A stretch of DNA of 64,000 nt, from NCBI GenBank assembly GCA_947471745.1, contig CANJKZ010000977.1, positions 1,364,001 through 1,428,000 on the forward strand. Reading direction: 5' to 3'. Positions within the stretch are counted from its first letter, which is position 1; the number at the start of each line of letters is the position of its first letter. The translations under genes were made by a program, and so were the position numbers. Shown piece by piece: positions 12,001 through 22,412 of this stretch. Origin of the DNA: Closterium sp. Naga37s-1 (Eukaryota; Streptophyta; Zygnematophyceae; Desmidiales; Closteriaceae). The notes under the pieces were generated by a model that saw nothing but the letters and a program-made list of their open reading frames with translations, had not been told where the DNA came from and ran no database searches.

Positions 12001-14163
12001 TCACATGCAGGCATCACCATCACAAGCAGGCATCACCATCACATGCAGGCATCACCATCACATGCAGGCATCACCATCACATGCAGGCATCACCATCACA
12101 TGCAGGCATCACCATCACATGCAGGCATCGCCATCACAAGCAGGCATCACCATCACATGCAGGCATCCCCATCACATGGAGGCATCACCATCACATGCAG
12201 GCATCACCATCACATGCAGGCATCACCATCACATGCAGGCATAACCATCACATGCAGGCATCACCATCACATGCAGGCATCGCCATCACAAGCAGGCATC
12301 ACCATCACATGCAGGCATCGCCATCACAAGCAAGCATCACCATCACAAGCAGGCATCACCATCACATGCAGGCATCACCATCACATGCAGGCATCACCAT
12401 CACATGCAGGCATCACCATCACATGCAGGCATCACCATCACATGCAGGCATCACCATCACATGCAGGCATCACCATCACATGCAGGCATCACCATCACAT
12501 GCAGGCATCACCATCACATGCAGGCATCACCATCACATGCAGGCATCACCATCACAAGCAGGCATCACCATCACATGCAGGCATCACCATCACATGCAGG
12601 CATCACCATCACATGCAGGCATCACCATCACATGCAGGCATCGCCATCACAAGCTGGCATCACCATCACATGCAGGCATCACCATCACATGCAGGCATCA
12701 CCATCACATGCAGGCATCACCATCACATGCAGGCATCACCATCACATGCAGGCATCACCATCACATGCAGGCATCACCATCACATGCAGGCATCGCCATC
12801 ACATGCAGGCATCACCATCACATGCAGGCATCGCCATCACATGCAGGCATCACCATCACATGCAGGCATCGCCATCACATGCACGCATCGCCATCACATG
12901 CACGCATCACCATCACATGCAGGCATAACTGGCACATGCCTGGGGCACAATGGCAGGGTCGATTCGGTTGAGCGCCCTGAGCCCGTTGGGATAGAGGGTG
13001 ATGAGGGTTCCCTCACCTCCTCCCACCTCGCTGCGTGCCTCATACACCTGTGAGCAGGATTTGAGATGAAGCAAGTTACAGGACATGCTTTGAAACGTTA
13101 ATTGAGCCCGTTGGGATAGAGCGTGATGAGGGTTCCCTCGCCTAGCACCCCGTCCCGTGCCTCGTACACCTCCGCGTGGGGATGCGGGGATGTGGCTTGA
13201 CTCGTGGCATAGAATGGCTCTTGGTTGGTCTCAAAAGCCCTCGCCTAGCACCCCTTCCCATGCCTCGTACACCTGCACGTGGGGATGTGGCATGAGGCAT
13301 CGCGTGTGGGGATGCAGCATCAGGCATAGCATGGCACGGCATTGGGCATGGCACAGAATGGCACGGCATGGCGTATGAAAACCAAATCATGAGGTTGTCG
13401 CCTGGATGGTAGTATGTAGAGGCTGGGATCCTAGCAACGACATACATCCAGAGGAGAGGAGAAGGCGCACAAAGTTTCCTGCTGGCAGTCACAGCGCACA
13501 ACTAGAAGCAAGATAGCATGCTACAGGCAATGGTTGGTTACATGGAATAACGAACCAGTCTGCATTTGAACCATGAACCTCATATTGCAACAGGCATACA
13601 CAATGGGAATAGAAGAAGGAAGGCAACGTCTAGCTATTTACACAAATCCAACACTTTTATTAAATACCAACACTTTTCCCTGATTCGCGCATTCTTACCG
13701 TACCTGATGCCAGCACCATGCCTGCTTCCAAATAGCGCCCCACCTGCGCGTCAATCTCAATGTTGCGGAGGCCGATTGCCAATGCGAGGCCGGCCAATCC
13801 TCCACCCACAATGACTGCCTCCGACACTGCTGGTCCCCCTGTGCCCGTGGTGCTGGCAGCAGCAGCAGGAGAAGACGCAGACGCAGCAACAACCCTCCAA
13901 TGGCATCCACGGTTAACATCGCGAGTTCCAGAAGGCTTCATCGCAAAATAACTCTTTATAAGGAGGCTGCTGTTACAAGTGGTAGTGCTGCTGCTGCTGA
14001 AGCTTTTACCGATGCAGCCAGACGCATGACACGAGTCAGCATGATGTGAGGCTCGTGTCTGGAAACGAATCAGCTGATAACGAGTGTTCCTGCTCGGAGA
14101 TGGTGATACTGTTTTCCGTGATACTCCTGGAACGGAGGACACGATGTGCGACACGGTAGCCAT
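6010..14163 (-). CDS. FAD-dependent monooxygenase, copy B (complete, seven exons)
   Basis: Tandem paralogue of copy A, about 566 residues. Exons: 14163-13744, 13047-12940, 9427-9110, 8734-8585, 7987-7684, 7181-7085 and 6313-6010. Their lengths sum to 567 codons and the phases agree with copy A. Expected role is flavin- and NAD(P)H-dependent hydroxylation or epoxidation in the plastid, inferred from the transit-like leader. Visible motifs are GGGLAGLALAIGL, EARSEV after the exon 1/2 join, GADGIHSEARKQL, and DAAHAVTPGQGANMAFEDA. Two residues of the GD motif present in copy A are absent (exon 6 is 6 bp shorter). The C-terminal tail is acidic (DPDEDLYGYDIVVWEEED). Intron 2 is about 3.5 kb because of the 19-bp minisatellite. 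A CTF2A-like relative is the best guess; kynurenine- or salicylate-type enzymes cannot be excluded. Confidence 0.85.
6375..6720 (-). repeat. Three partial copies of the start of exon 7 (copy B)
   Basis: Segments near 6375-6420, 6540-6600 and 6663-6720 repeat the exon 7 border (CCAGTGACGC followed by coding for FQSLRMPRVQAV) with variation. They lie in the intron before the functional exon 7. Confidence 0.6.
6990..7084 (-). repeat. Donor-like short repeats just after exon 6 of copy B
   Basis: About seven blocks of the CAGGTGG type follow the exon 6 donor on the gene strand, more than at the same place in copy A. Confidence 0.6.
8545..8610 (-). repeat. Duplicated 3' end and donor of exon 4 (copy B)
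   Basis: The exon end CCTCTGCCCGCACCCC and its donor GTATGTG occur twice in a row; in the second, GT has become AT. Copy A shows diverged extra copies at 1740-1790. Confidence 0.65.
9500..9632 (-). repeat. Degenerate duplicate of the 5' half of exon 3 (copy B)
   Basis: Matches exon 3 (GVPDPTSRNRSPS, then a diverged PLLTI) but lies upstream of it with a broken frame. It corresponds to the duplicate at 2700-2815 of copy A. Confidence 0.65.
10245..10299 (-). repeat. Extra copy of the 3' end of exon 2 beyond the minisatellite
   Basis: The gene strand reads GLRPLNRTDRAFVPQ then GCATGTG, a variant of the exon 2 end LRALNRIDPAIVPQ and its donor. The minisatellite is therefore bracketed by two copies of the exon 2 end. 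Confidence 0.7.
10300..12927 (+). repeat. 19-bp minisatellite, about 138 units, in intron 2 of copy B
   Basis: The unit is ATCACCATCACATGCAGGC with scattered substitutions (GCC for ACC, AAG for ATG). Because 19 is not a multiple of three and the plus-strand unit has no stop, all three plus frames stay open and give the same 19-residue His-rich peptide. On the gene strand the unit reads GCCTGCATGTGATGGTGAT, sharing GCATGTG with the exon 2 donor. The same place in copy A holds only one related stretch (2950-2986). Variant units such as AAGCAGGC recur in blocks, suggesting higher-order duplication. Confidence 0.95.
13095..13275 (-). repeat. Two further partial copies of exon 2 in intron 1 (copy B)
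   Basis: The gene strand encodes EVYEARDGVLGEGTLITLYPN near 13100-13170 and a shorter copy near 13235-13275. The copy at 13047-12940 is taken as the functional exon because its frame is whole and its acceptor (TGCTCACAG) and donor are in place. Confidence 0.65.
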
Positions 14164-15300
14164 TCCGAAGCGACACTGTCGTTGCCACAAAAACTGAAGT
14201 CCTCGAGCCGTTCGTTTTGATACTATCAAGGAAGCACGAATACTTAGTCACTGACTCGTGAAAAGGGCCGGAAAGAACCACCATGAATGATTTCACATGT
14301 TTGAAGGATTCCAGAATTGGTTCACTTGAGGGCGAGAAAGCTGTGCTAGCTGGCCTTGATTCTTTAGTGCCGCGGAATGCCGAACCAGTATCCATGGCAT
14401 CTCGCAGACCAAAAGGAGGCAGGCTCGATAGGGACGCTTTTCAAACCAAGCCCGCATCTGGACAGTGGGACGGCTCGGAGTCTGCTTTGTTCGCCATTGC
14501 AGGTCCTACAATTCGAGCCTTCCATCTCCTGTGCTCACAACCTCGTCCTTAGGACGCGGTAAAAGTAGACGATCGATCTTCAGTTGCGATCGATGTGCGG
14601 ATTGGTTACCCTATTTACTACGCTGTAACCATGCTACCGTACGCTTTATGGCCCAATTTTTTGTACAGTATGTGAATGCGACTGATCACTGATCGCGGGA
14701 GATCTGTCAAATCTCAGTAGCGATCGTTACAACGTCGCGATCGCCGTGTTTCGCAAATCGACCTGCCCAATCGATTGCGAGGATCGATATGTGCAGACGA
14801 TCCTGCGATATTTGCACTTTTACCGCGTCCTTACAGGGCGAACCACAAGGGACGGCACAGGGCAGCTGGCTGGTTGGAAGAGTAGTCACAGCCGAATCCT
14901 ACCATTCGCTATTTTTGTGGGAAGCAATTTGCCTGGATTTCTGGTCACCCTGCTGGGTTCGGTTCGACATGGTTTCTCCTTCATTTGCCCTTCGTAACTA
15001 TGGGAGCTTGTCTTGGCTTGGGAGGCTCCAAGCCGAGTCAGAACCTGTGGTTCTGACTCTGGGGCAAACCCAAGGCCCGGAATGCAGCTGGCGACTCTTC
15101 GGCTTGACTGTGGGAGCCTGGTTTGGCTCAGGAAACACCAAGGTAACCAGCATTCACGGTTCAGATCAGAGTTTGTGGCAATGCCAAGCTGAACGGGTGG
15201 TGGTGGCGAATGGGGAGCGAGAACCACATTTCCCACGCATGTCCGAGCCTCGAAGTGGCACAAAATGATATAGTGTTGCTACACTAGGTAATGTGATTAG
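14164..15300. promoter_or_regulatory. Region upstream of copy B with a GATC cluster
   Basis: Homologous to the region upstream of copy A, for example the block GAGTCAGAACCTGTGG found near both 5250 and 15030. Ten GATC sites, several as CGATCG, fall between 14571 and 14803; about one is expected by chance. Copy A lacks them at the same place. No gene is visible. Confidence 0.5.
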
Positions 15301-15410
15301 CGAAAGGGATCACTCACTATACATTTTATACATGGGTTCTATACCCCAACAATGCACCCACTACCAATTATTAGTGTTTGAGCCACCACTTCAAAGGCGG
15401 AATTTCTGCC

Positions 15411-15773
15411 GCAGGCAGCACTAGCAGCTGAGAATGAGTTGCTGCGCCAGGCTTTCTTCACCGAGCTTGACGACCAGAGCAGGTGATGTCCTGTGCTGGC
15501 TGCTCTTCCAGTCCTCGCTCAACCCCTCCCTTCACCTATTATTTCTTCTCCTCTCATCCCCGCTTCTTCTTCCCCTCCCTCTGTCCTCCCGCTCCCCTCC
15601 CCTCTTCCCCCCTCTCCTCGGCCCCACATCACGTCGCTGCCGAAGCTCCACTCACAGCCAACACCCTCGGAAGCATCAGGGTTGGGCCATGCGGCACCGG
15701 ACGAGGAGTTTGAGTTGGTACGGCAGGCCTTCATTACCGAACCAGACCACCAAATCGGGTGGGGATCACGGTA
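15411..15773 (+). other. Two exon-like fragments of unknown origin
   Basis: One segment (15411-15479) has an acceptor-like TGCCGCAG, an open frame ending LLRQAFFTELDDQS and a donor-like GTGATG. A second (about 15690-15773) encodes LVRQAFITEPDHQ, clearly similar. They may be remnants of a duplicated exon of an unidentified gene. No further exons were found. Confidence 0.3.
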
Positions 15774-16890
15774 GCATTGGATCATGTACGGAATGCCTTT
15801 TGAGTCAACTCAAAAGGGATCTCAACCAACAGCCGTCACCACACTGGCGTTGCCTTTTGGTGCAGTGGCGTTATTGCCTTCACCAAGGCGTTGTCCACGT
15901 GCCGTTGTTCTTTACCTTTGTCGGAAGCAGCACAGTATCGACCGCATGGACAACGATTGATGGACTGGAGTACATGTTTCCGATCAGAACCCGCGCACCC
16001 GAGGAGGAGTCTTCAACCCTGACGACACGCAGCCGGTTGCGTGTTTGGTTCTTCTTGAGGGAAAAGTTATCGAGTGTTTCCATCTGGAAATACGGTCGTG
16101 GAGGGTGTAGGGCGGAGGGATAAAAGTGACTATATGGAGAATATGCGAGGAAGTTGGAGGCGTCGATTGAAAAGGCGAAGAGATGTAACGAGCAGGTTGG
16201 GGGAAGAGGTGAGAGTGGAGCTTAATGGGAATGGACTTGTCTAAGTGAGGCAACATGCTGGATTATAAAGGCAAGAATATAGCATTTCAAACTCACCAGA
16301 GATCCATTTTCAAGGGCCTTGAGGTCATTCAATTCCATTCGACGTGGCAGCACGTGATAGGCCATCACCTGCCAGAGGACTCCCTTCTTCCTTTGCAGCC
16401 CGCCGAAACGCACATTCTTGGGCATGCGGAAGAACGCCCCATTGGTTGGTGCAAAGATTGTAACGTTGTTTGTAAGTAGAGTATTCATAAGAGTCGTGTT
16501 TGAACCTAGAGAATTCAGGGCAGGGTTACAGGGTACAGGAATGAACAGAATTGCAACAAACAGACGGATCGCATACAAAACGGAGAGAAAATGGTTTCGA
16601 TTCAAAGGACTGGTTAAATACATGTAGGTAACTTACCACTTCTGCTGATCCCCATTGCAGCTCCCGTGAATTTCCGCTCGAACAAAAATCCCAGAACCTT
16701 GTTCACTTCAGCAATCCTAGCCTGCTGCTCCAGTGACAGGTCAGACCCAGCCACTCCGCCTGTCGATTGGCCTTCAGAGCCTGCTGCTCCGCCTTCGCTC
16801 CCTCTGGCCCCACCGCTCCCTCCACCCCCTCCGCCCCCTCCACTCCCTCCGCTCCCATTCCCTTTCCCTGCGCCGCTCCCCGTCCCACCC

Positions 16891-17250
16891 CCCCTCGCCT
16901 GCGCCGCTCCCCGTCCCACCCCCCTTGCCTCCGTCACTCCCCGTCCCACCCCCCTTGCCTGCACCACTCCCCGTCCCACCCCCCTTGCCTGCACCACTCC
17001 CCGTCCCACCCCCCTTGCCTGCACCACTCCCCGTCCCACCCCCCTTGCCTGCACCACTCCCCGTCCCACCCCCCTTGCCTGCGCCACTCCCCGTCTCATC
17101 CCCCTTGCCTACGCCACTCCCCGTCCCACCGCCCTTGCCTGCGCCACTCCCCGTCCCACCCCCCTTGCCTGCCCCACTCCCCGTCCCACCCCCCTTGCCT
17201 GCGCCACTCCCCGTCCCATTCCCCTTGCCTGCACCGCTCCCCTTACCGTT
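16891..17250 (-). repeat. 30-bp coding tandem repeat in FAS1 gene 1
   Basis: Twelve or so 30-bp units encode [10 protein letters not shown] on the minus strand. From 17250 to 17690 the repeats change to units encoding GTGTGAGK. The opposite strand is stop-poor in all three frames and yields long Pro-rich open frames that are not genes. Confidence 0.85.
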
Positions 17251-17690
17251 CCCCCCACCCGTTCCTATCCCTTTCCCCCCGCCCGTCCCCGTCCCCTTTC
17301 CCGCGCCCGTCCCAGTTCCTTTCCCCCCACCCGTTCCCGTCCCTTTCCCCGCGCCCGTCCCTGTTCCTTTCCCCGCGCCCGTCCCCGTTCCTTTCCTCGC
17401 GCCCGTCCCTGTTCCTTTCCCCGCACCCGCCCCCGTCCCTTTCCCCACTCCCGCCCTGGTTCCGTTTCCCGCGCCTGTTCCCTTTCCCTTTCCTGTGCCT
17501 TTCCCCGCTCCTTTTCCCGCGCCCGTCCCCGTACCTTTCCCCGCGCCCGTCCCCGTACCTTTTCCCGCGCCCGTCCCCGTACCTTTCCCCGCGCCCGCTC
17601 CCGTTCCTTTCCCTGTGCCTGTCCCCGTACCTTTCCCCGAGCCCGTCCTGGTTCCATTCCCCGCGCTCGCTCCCTTTCCCGTGCCTTTCC

Positions 17691-17832
17691 TGTCAGTAGA
17701 GATGCATTGTGAGATCCCCGATCGATCCTAGGGGGGGTTACAGGCGCGTTTGCCTGGGGGGTTATGGGCGCACTGACCCGCTACTGAAACAAGCCCTTTT
17801 ATCCCAATGGTCTAGTGGTTGGGATTCTGATA
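17691..17832 (+). repeat. Outer 5' LTR (142 bp)
   Basis: Pairs with 22271-22412. Its last ~35 bases contain TGGTCTAGTGGTTGGGATTC, which closely resembles the D-arm region (A box) of eukaryotic tRNA-Glu. Confidence 0.88.
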
Positions 17833-20800
17833 GTGGTATCAGAGCTGGTCGGAGGAGTCTACGCGCACGACAAGAAGCAAGCATGCCGACTTCAAGCGAG
17901 GCCTCCCGCACTTCCTTGGATGGTGTCGTTGTAAATTCCGGCGAACCCTGGGCAACTGCGACGATGTTTGACACGTCGGCGGTACCGATTTTCACGGGAC
18001 AAAACTACTCCGCGTGGAAGTTTAAGTTCCAAGTGCTCATGATGGAGCGGGGACTTTGGGGTCTCTTCGATGGAACGGAGAAGAAGTCGGACGACGAGAG
18101 CGGCATCGCGACATGGAAGAAGAAGGACCAAAAGGCGTTCGCTACGTTGATTTCGCGCATCGGCATCAATCTCGTGAGCTCGGTGCGCATGTGCATCAAG
18201 CTCGAAGCGTCGGCGCATGAAGCGTGGAAGCGGCTCGAGACCATCCACGTGAACAAGACTCTCCACGGCAAGATCCTAGCCCAGAATGCGTTCTACACGG
18301 TGAAGATGCGCGTGGGCGAATTGATGCACGAGTATGCGACTCGTGTGGAGGAACTCGGGGAATCGTTCATGGACCTCGGTGGAACGGTCACGGAGGAGGA
18401 TTGGATTTTGACATTGCTATGCGGCCTTCCGGAAGAAAGTGTGCAAGACACTTGGACGAAGGAAATGGTGGTCGGTCGGCTTCTCCATGAAGAATCGCGT
18501 CGCCGACAATTCGCTAATGAGAGCGAGGGTGCCGCCATGTTCTCCGGAGGGAGTTTCGGAAAGAATTCCACGTGGAGCAAGGGCGCGACGAAGAAGTCGC
18601 CCGGAGGAAGCGATCACGGCAAGGGAAGCGCACCGAACGGCGCGAGCAAGTGCCACTATTGTGGCAAAGCGGGAGACTTTTGGCGTGAGTGTCGGAAGCG
18701 GCCGAGCGATTGGACTCCATCGAAGGTGCGGAACCACGAGGGCAACGCGCACACGGCATCCGGCGAGGCAGATGATACAAGGGAGTCGACCGTTTTATGG
18801 GCCGGTGACGGGACCAACACTCCAAGCGACGCGTGGTTCCTCGACACCGGCGCAACACAACACATGACGCACTCGGCATCGTTCCTCACCAACGTTGGTG
18901 CACCGGGAGACGTCACGCGCGTCGTCTTCGGAAACAACAAGTCGCTACCGGTGGTCGGAGTTGGGAGTACGCGTCTCATCGTCGATGGCGGACCGGTGGA
19001 CATCACGAACGTGCTTCACGTCCCGGGGTTGAAGGTGAATCTACTCTCCGTCACTCAACTCGCGAAGAAGGACGTAAAGGTCACCATCGATGGCGCGACG
19101 ATGAACCTCTTTTGGAAGGGGGAGCAATTCGCACGAGGCGTTCTCAACGGAGAACTCTACCAACTCAAGACGCACCCGAGAGCGGCTTCATCCAACGTGG
19201 CGCAAGGGTCCAAGGCAACTCTCAAGGCGTGGCATAATCGGCTTGCACACGCCAACTACGAATCGGTCAAGGAGTTGGCCAACAAAGGACTTGCGAAGGG
19301 AGTCGACGTGATCGCCGGCGACGACGAGAAGGGCGTGTGCACGGCGTGTGTCGAAGGAAAAATGGCTCGCAAGCCATTCGGTAGCCGAACGTCACCCCTC
19401 GCTAAGGACCCGCTTGCGCTTGTTCACATGGACGTGTATGGACCGATGCGACATGCATCAAAGGGAGGAGCGCGGTTCCTCTTGGTGATGCTCGACGACG
19501 CGACGCGGATGTGTTGGACCCGGCTCTTGAAGGCTAAGGGAGATGTGGCCAAGGCGATTCAAGAATGGGCGCTCGAAGTTTGCGACGACGACAAGAAGCG
19601 GATCAAGGTTATTCGTACCGACGGTGGTGGCGAATTCGTGAACAACGAGCTTGCGAAATGGATGAAGAGCAAGGGCATCAAGCATGATGTCACAACACCC
19701 TACACACCCCAACAAAATGGAGCGGCGGAGCGGCTTAATCGCACATTGGTGGAAGCCGTTCGTTCTCTTCTTCAACACTCCAAGCTTGGGAGCGAGTGGT
19801 GGGGTGAGGCGAGTTCGTTAGCGGCGTGGATTCGCAACCGTTTGCCGACAAAGGTGCTCCCGGGAATGACTCCATTCGAAGCATGGACCGGAACGAAGCC
19901 GAACCTATCCCGCCTTCGCACCTTTGGGTGCCTTTGCTACTACCATGTACCGGATCCCCTTTGCCACAAGTTGCAACCGAAGACTCGTGCGGCAATCTAC
20001 TTGGGAATTGCGGCGAACGAGCGTGCGTGGCGAGTGTGGGACTTGGCCGACAAGCGCGTCGTCACGTCTCGGGATGTGGTCTTCGACGAAGACAAGTTCC
20101 CGACGAAGGAACAACCAACGCCGCAACTCACCGTCGTCCTTCCCGCACGATGGAGAAGGAACTAGCCTCGATCAAAGAGAACGACGTGTTCGAGCTCGTC
20201 GACCCGCCGAAGGGTGCCTACTTGGTGGGGTGCAAATGGGTACTTAAGAAGAAGTTGGGAGCCGATGGGATTGTCGAACGCTACAAGGCGAGGCTTGTAG
20301 CTCAAGGATACACTCAACGGGAGGGGGAGCACTATAGCGAGACTTTCGCTCCCGTCGCTAAGGCTACAACTCTTCGGGTGTTGCTCGCGCTAGCGGCATC
20401 CCTCAACCTCGAGGTGGAGCAATTGGACGTTTGCACCGCCTTCCTCTACGGGCTTCTTGTGGAAGAAGTCTACATGCGGCAACCCCCGGGGTACGATGAT
20501 GGTAGCGGAAGGGTGTGGAAGCTCAAGCGTACCCTCTACGGCTTGAAGCAAAGTCCACGCGGATGGTACAAGCGCATCGACGACTTTCTTCTTCAACACG
20601 GCTTCGCGCGTAGCAAGTGCGATATCGCTTTATACGTGTTGAAGGAGGGGGAGAAGCAATTGGTGCTTTTGCTCTACGTCGATGACTTACTCCTCTTCTC
20701 CGACTCCAAAGACCTCATTCGGGAGGTCAAGCAACGGCTAGGGGCGGAGTTTGCTATGAGGGACTTGGGGCCGGTCACGTACTATCTCGGAATGCACGTC

Positions 20801-21652
20801 GACCGTGACCGAGCCAACGGGACCATCCACCTCCACCAAGAGAAGTATGTGAAGGGGGTAGTGGAGAGCTTCGGCATGAGCAATAGCAAACCGGTGGGAA
20901 CACCACTAGCTACGGGGTTTTCTTGCCTCACGGGAGAGGAAGAATCCGCCCTCGACGAAGCCGAAGGGAGGCGGTTTCATTCGCTAGTGGGCTCGCTCAT
21001 GTATGCCGCCGTTTCTACTCGTCCCGACCTCGCATACGCCGCCGGGGTGCTTGGACGAGTCGTGAGCAACCCTCGTACCGAGCATGTGCGCGCGGGAGGA
21101 CGCGTTCTACGCTACCTCCAAGGCACACCTAACTTGGGGCTCGTGTATGAAGCCGGCCCAATTGAACTCAAAGGCTATGCCGACTCGGACTACGCGGGAG
21201 ATCCGAGCACGCGCAAGAGTACCTCCGGGTACGTCTTCACCTTGCTTGGGGCAGCCGTGAGTTGGCAAAGCAAGAAGCAACCAACCGTGGCTCTAAGCTC
21301 AACGGAAGCGGAGTATATGGCACTCACTCAAGGTGCCATGGAGGCGATATGGCTACGGCGTCTTCTAGCGGAGCTTGGGCATCCTCAATCGAACCCAACT
21401 CCTCTCTTTTGTGACAACCAAGCCGCCATAAGCCTCTCTCACAACGCCGTCCTTCACGGGCGAACCAAGCATATCGAGGTGAAGCATCACTTCATTCGTG
21501 AGGCGGTTGAGAAGGGTGAGGTCAAACTCACTTACGTAAGGACCAAAGCTCAACCCGCGGACTTCCTCACTAAACCACTCCCTAAGGACTCATTCCGTGC
21601 ATGTTGTGAGCGTGTTGGATTGAACACCTAGTGGCTTGGGTGCAAGGGGGAG

Positions 21653-22176
21653 TGTTGGAGGTTGCGTGAGGCAAGGTTTGCCCCCAACCACCGAATGTGT
21701 TGCTTCTAGTTGACTTCACGGCAGGTTTCGTGAAGTTGCAGGTTGACTTCGGAAGACCTGCAGATCGGTGCCACATGGCAGCACCAGAAAGTTCGAGACT
21801 TGAAGGAACATTCGAATGAGTGAAATTCGAGTGTCGAATTTCACCCCTTCGAAATGTTACGAGAACATTCGCAAAGTGTAGCGATGCGATGTTACGAACG
21901 CGGTTCGATGTTGATTGCATGCTATAAAACTAGTTGCTTTGTATTGCATGCTTCATACTGAAAATCAGAGTTTCCTATACACGGTTCAACTCGACACAAA
22001 TTCCAGAGAGCTTCTATACTTGCATTCAAGAGCACCACCCAACACGTGAACGCCTATATCTCGGCGGATACTTAGGCGATCGACGTGTGTGACGGCTCGT
22101 TGAAAAGCTAAGACAGAGCTCTATCATTTAGTGCAAATACCAGTTCCTGCAAAGTAGAGGAGAGTCCTTTAGAACA
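21653..22176 (+). repeat. LTR of the inner copia element (524 bp, single copy)
   Basis: Starts TGTTGGAGG right after the purine tract AAGGGGGAG and ends GAACA directly before a primer-binding-like site. No matching 5' copy is present; the outer 142-bp LTR stands in its place. Confidence 0.75.
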
Positions 22177-22270
22177 GTGGTATCAGAGCGGTCTCGGGTT
22201 CGAATCCCGGTGTATGCACATGTAGGCCGTTGCCACTGTGCTCAGTCCTGGGCCTCCCAGTGTGGGGGGG
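22177..22270 (+). other. Primer-site copy and tRNA T-arm-like segment
   Basis: GTGGTATCAGAGC is followed by TCGGGTTCGAATCCCGG, which contains the B-box consensus GGTTCGAATCC (22197-22207) and folds as a T arm. With the tRNA-Glu-like LTR end it forms two halves of a tRNA-like unit that now lie either side of the copia body. It is not a complete tRNA gene. Confidence 0.55.
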
Positions 22271-22412
22271 TGTTAGTAGAGCTGCACTGTGAGATCCCCG
22301 ATCGATCCTAGGGGGGGTTACAGGCGCGTTTGCCTGGGGGGTTATGGGCGCACTGACCCGCTACTGAAACAAGCCCTTTTATCCCAATGGTCTAGTGGTT
22401 GGGATTCTGACA
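22271..22412 (+). repeat. Outer 3' LTR (142 bp)
   Basis: Preceded by the G-rich tract GTGTGGGGGGG and followed by the target duplication TTTCC at 22413-22417. Confidence 0.88.

Larger units (their letters stand above)
17691..22412 (+). mobile_element. Chimeric LTR retroelement: short-LTR (TRIM-like) ends around a Ty1/copia body
   Basis: Outer LTRs of 142 bp (17691-17832 and 22271-22412) start TG, end in or near CA, differ at about four sites, and are flanked by the 5-bp duplication TTTCC. A primer site GTGGTATCAGAGC follows the first LTR. The copia body encodes gag with a CCHC knuckle, protease, integrase, reverse transcriptase and RNase H (about 17880-21631), then a purine tract and a different 524-bp LTR (21653-22176) with TATAAAA. 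After that LTR the same GTGGTATCAGAGC occurs again, followed by about 80 bases and a G-rich tract before the outer 3' LTR. The body looks nearly whole, with about one break. High LTR identity suggests a fairly recent insertion, into the coding repeats of FAS1 gene 1. Confidence 0.88.

Noticed and set aside
10300-12927. CRISPR array
   Set aside because: Contiguous 19-bp units without spacers in a eukaryotic intron.
10126-13053. Open frame of 975 codons encoding a His-rich repeat protein, plus parallel long frames in the other plus frames
   Set aside because: All three plus frames are open because the 19-bp unit has no stop and is not a multiple of three. The region is an intron of the minus-strand monooxygenase.
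16666-17731. Three overlapping Pro-rich open frames on the plus strand (310-348 codons)
   Set aside because: They are antisense to Gly/Lys/Thr repeats of the FAS1 gene. Open in all frames through base composition only.
22177-22270. Complete tRNA gene
   Set aside because: Only the T-arm half is present beside a primer site; no matching acceptor stem.
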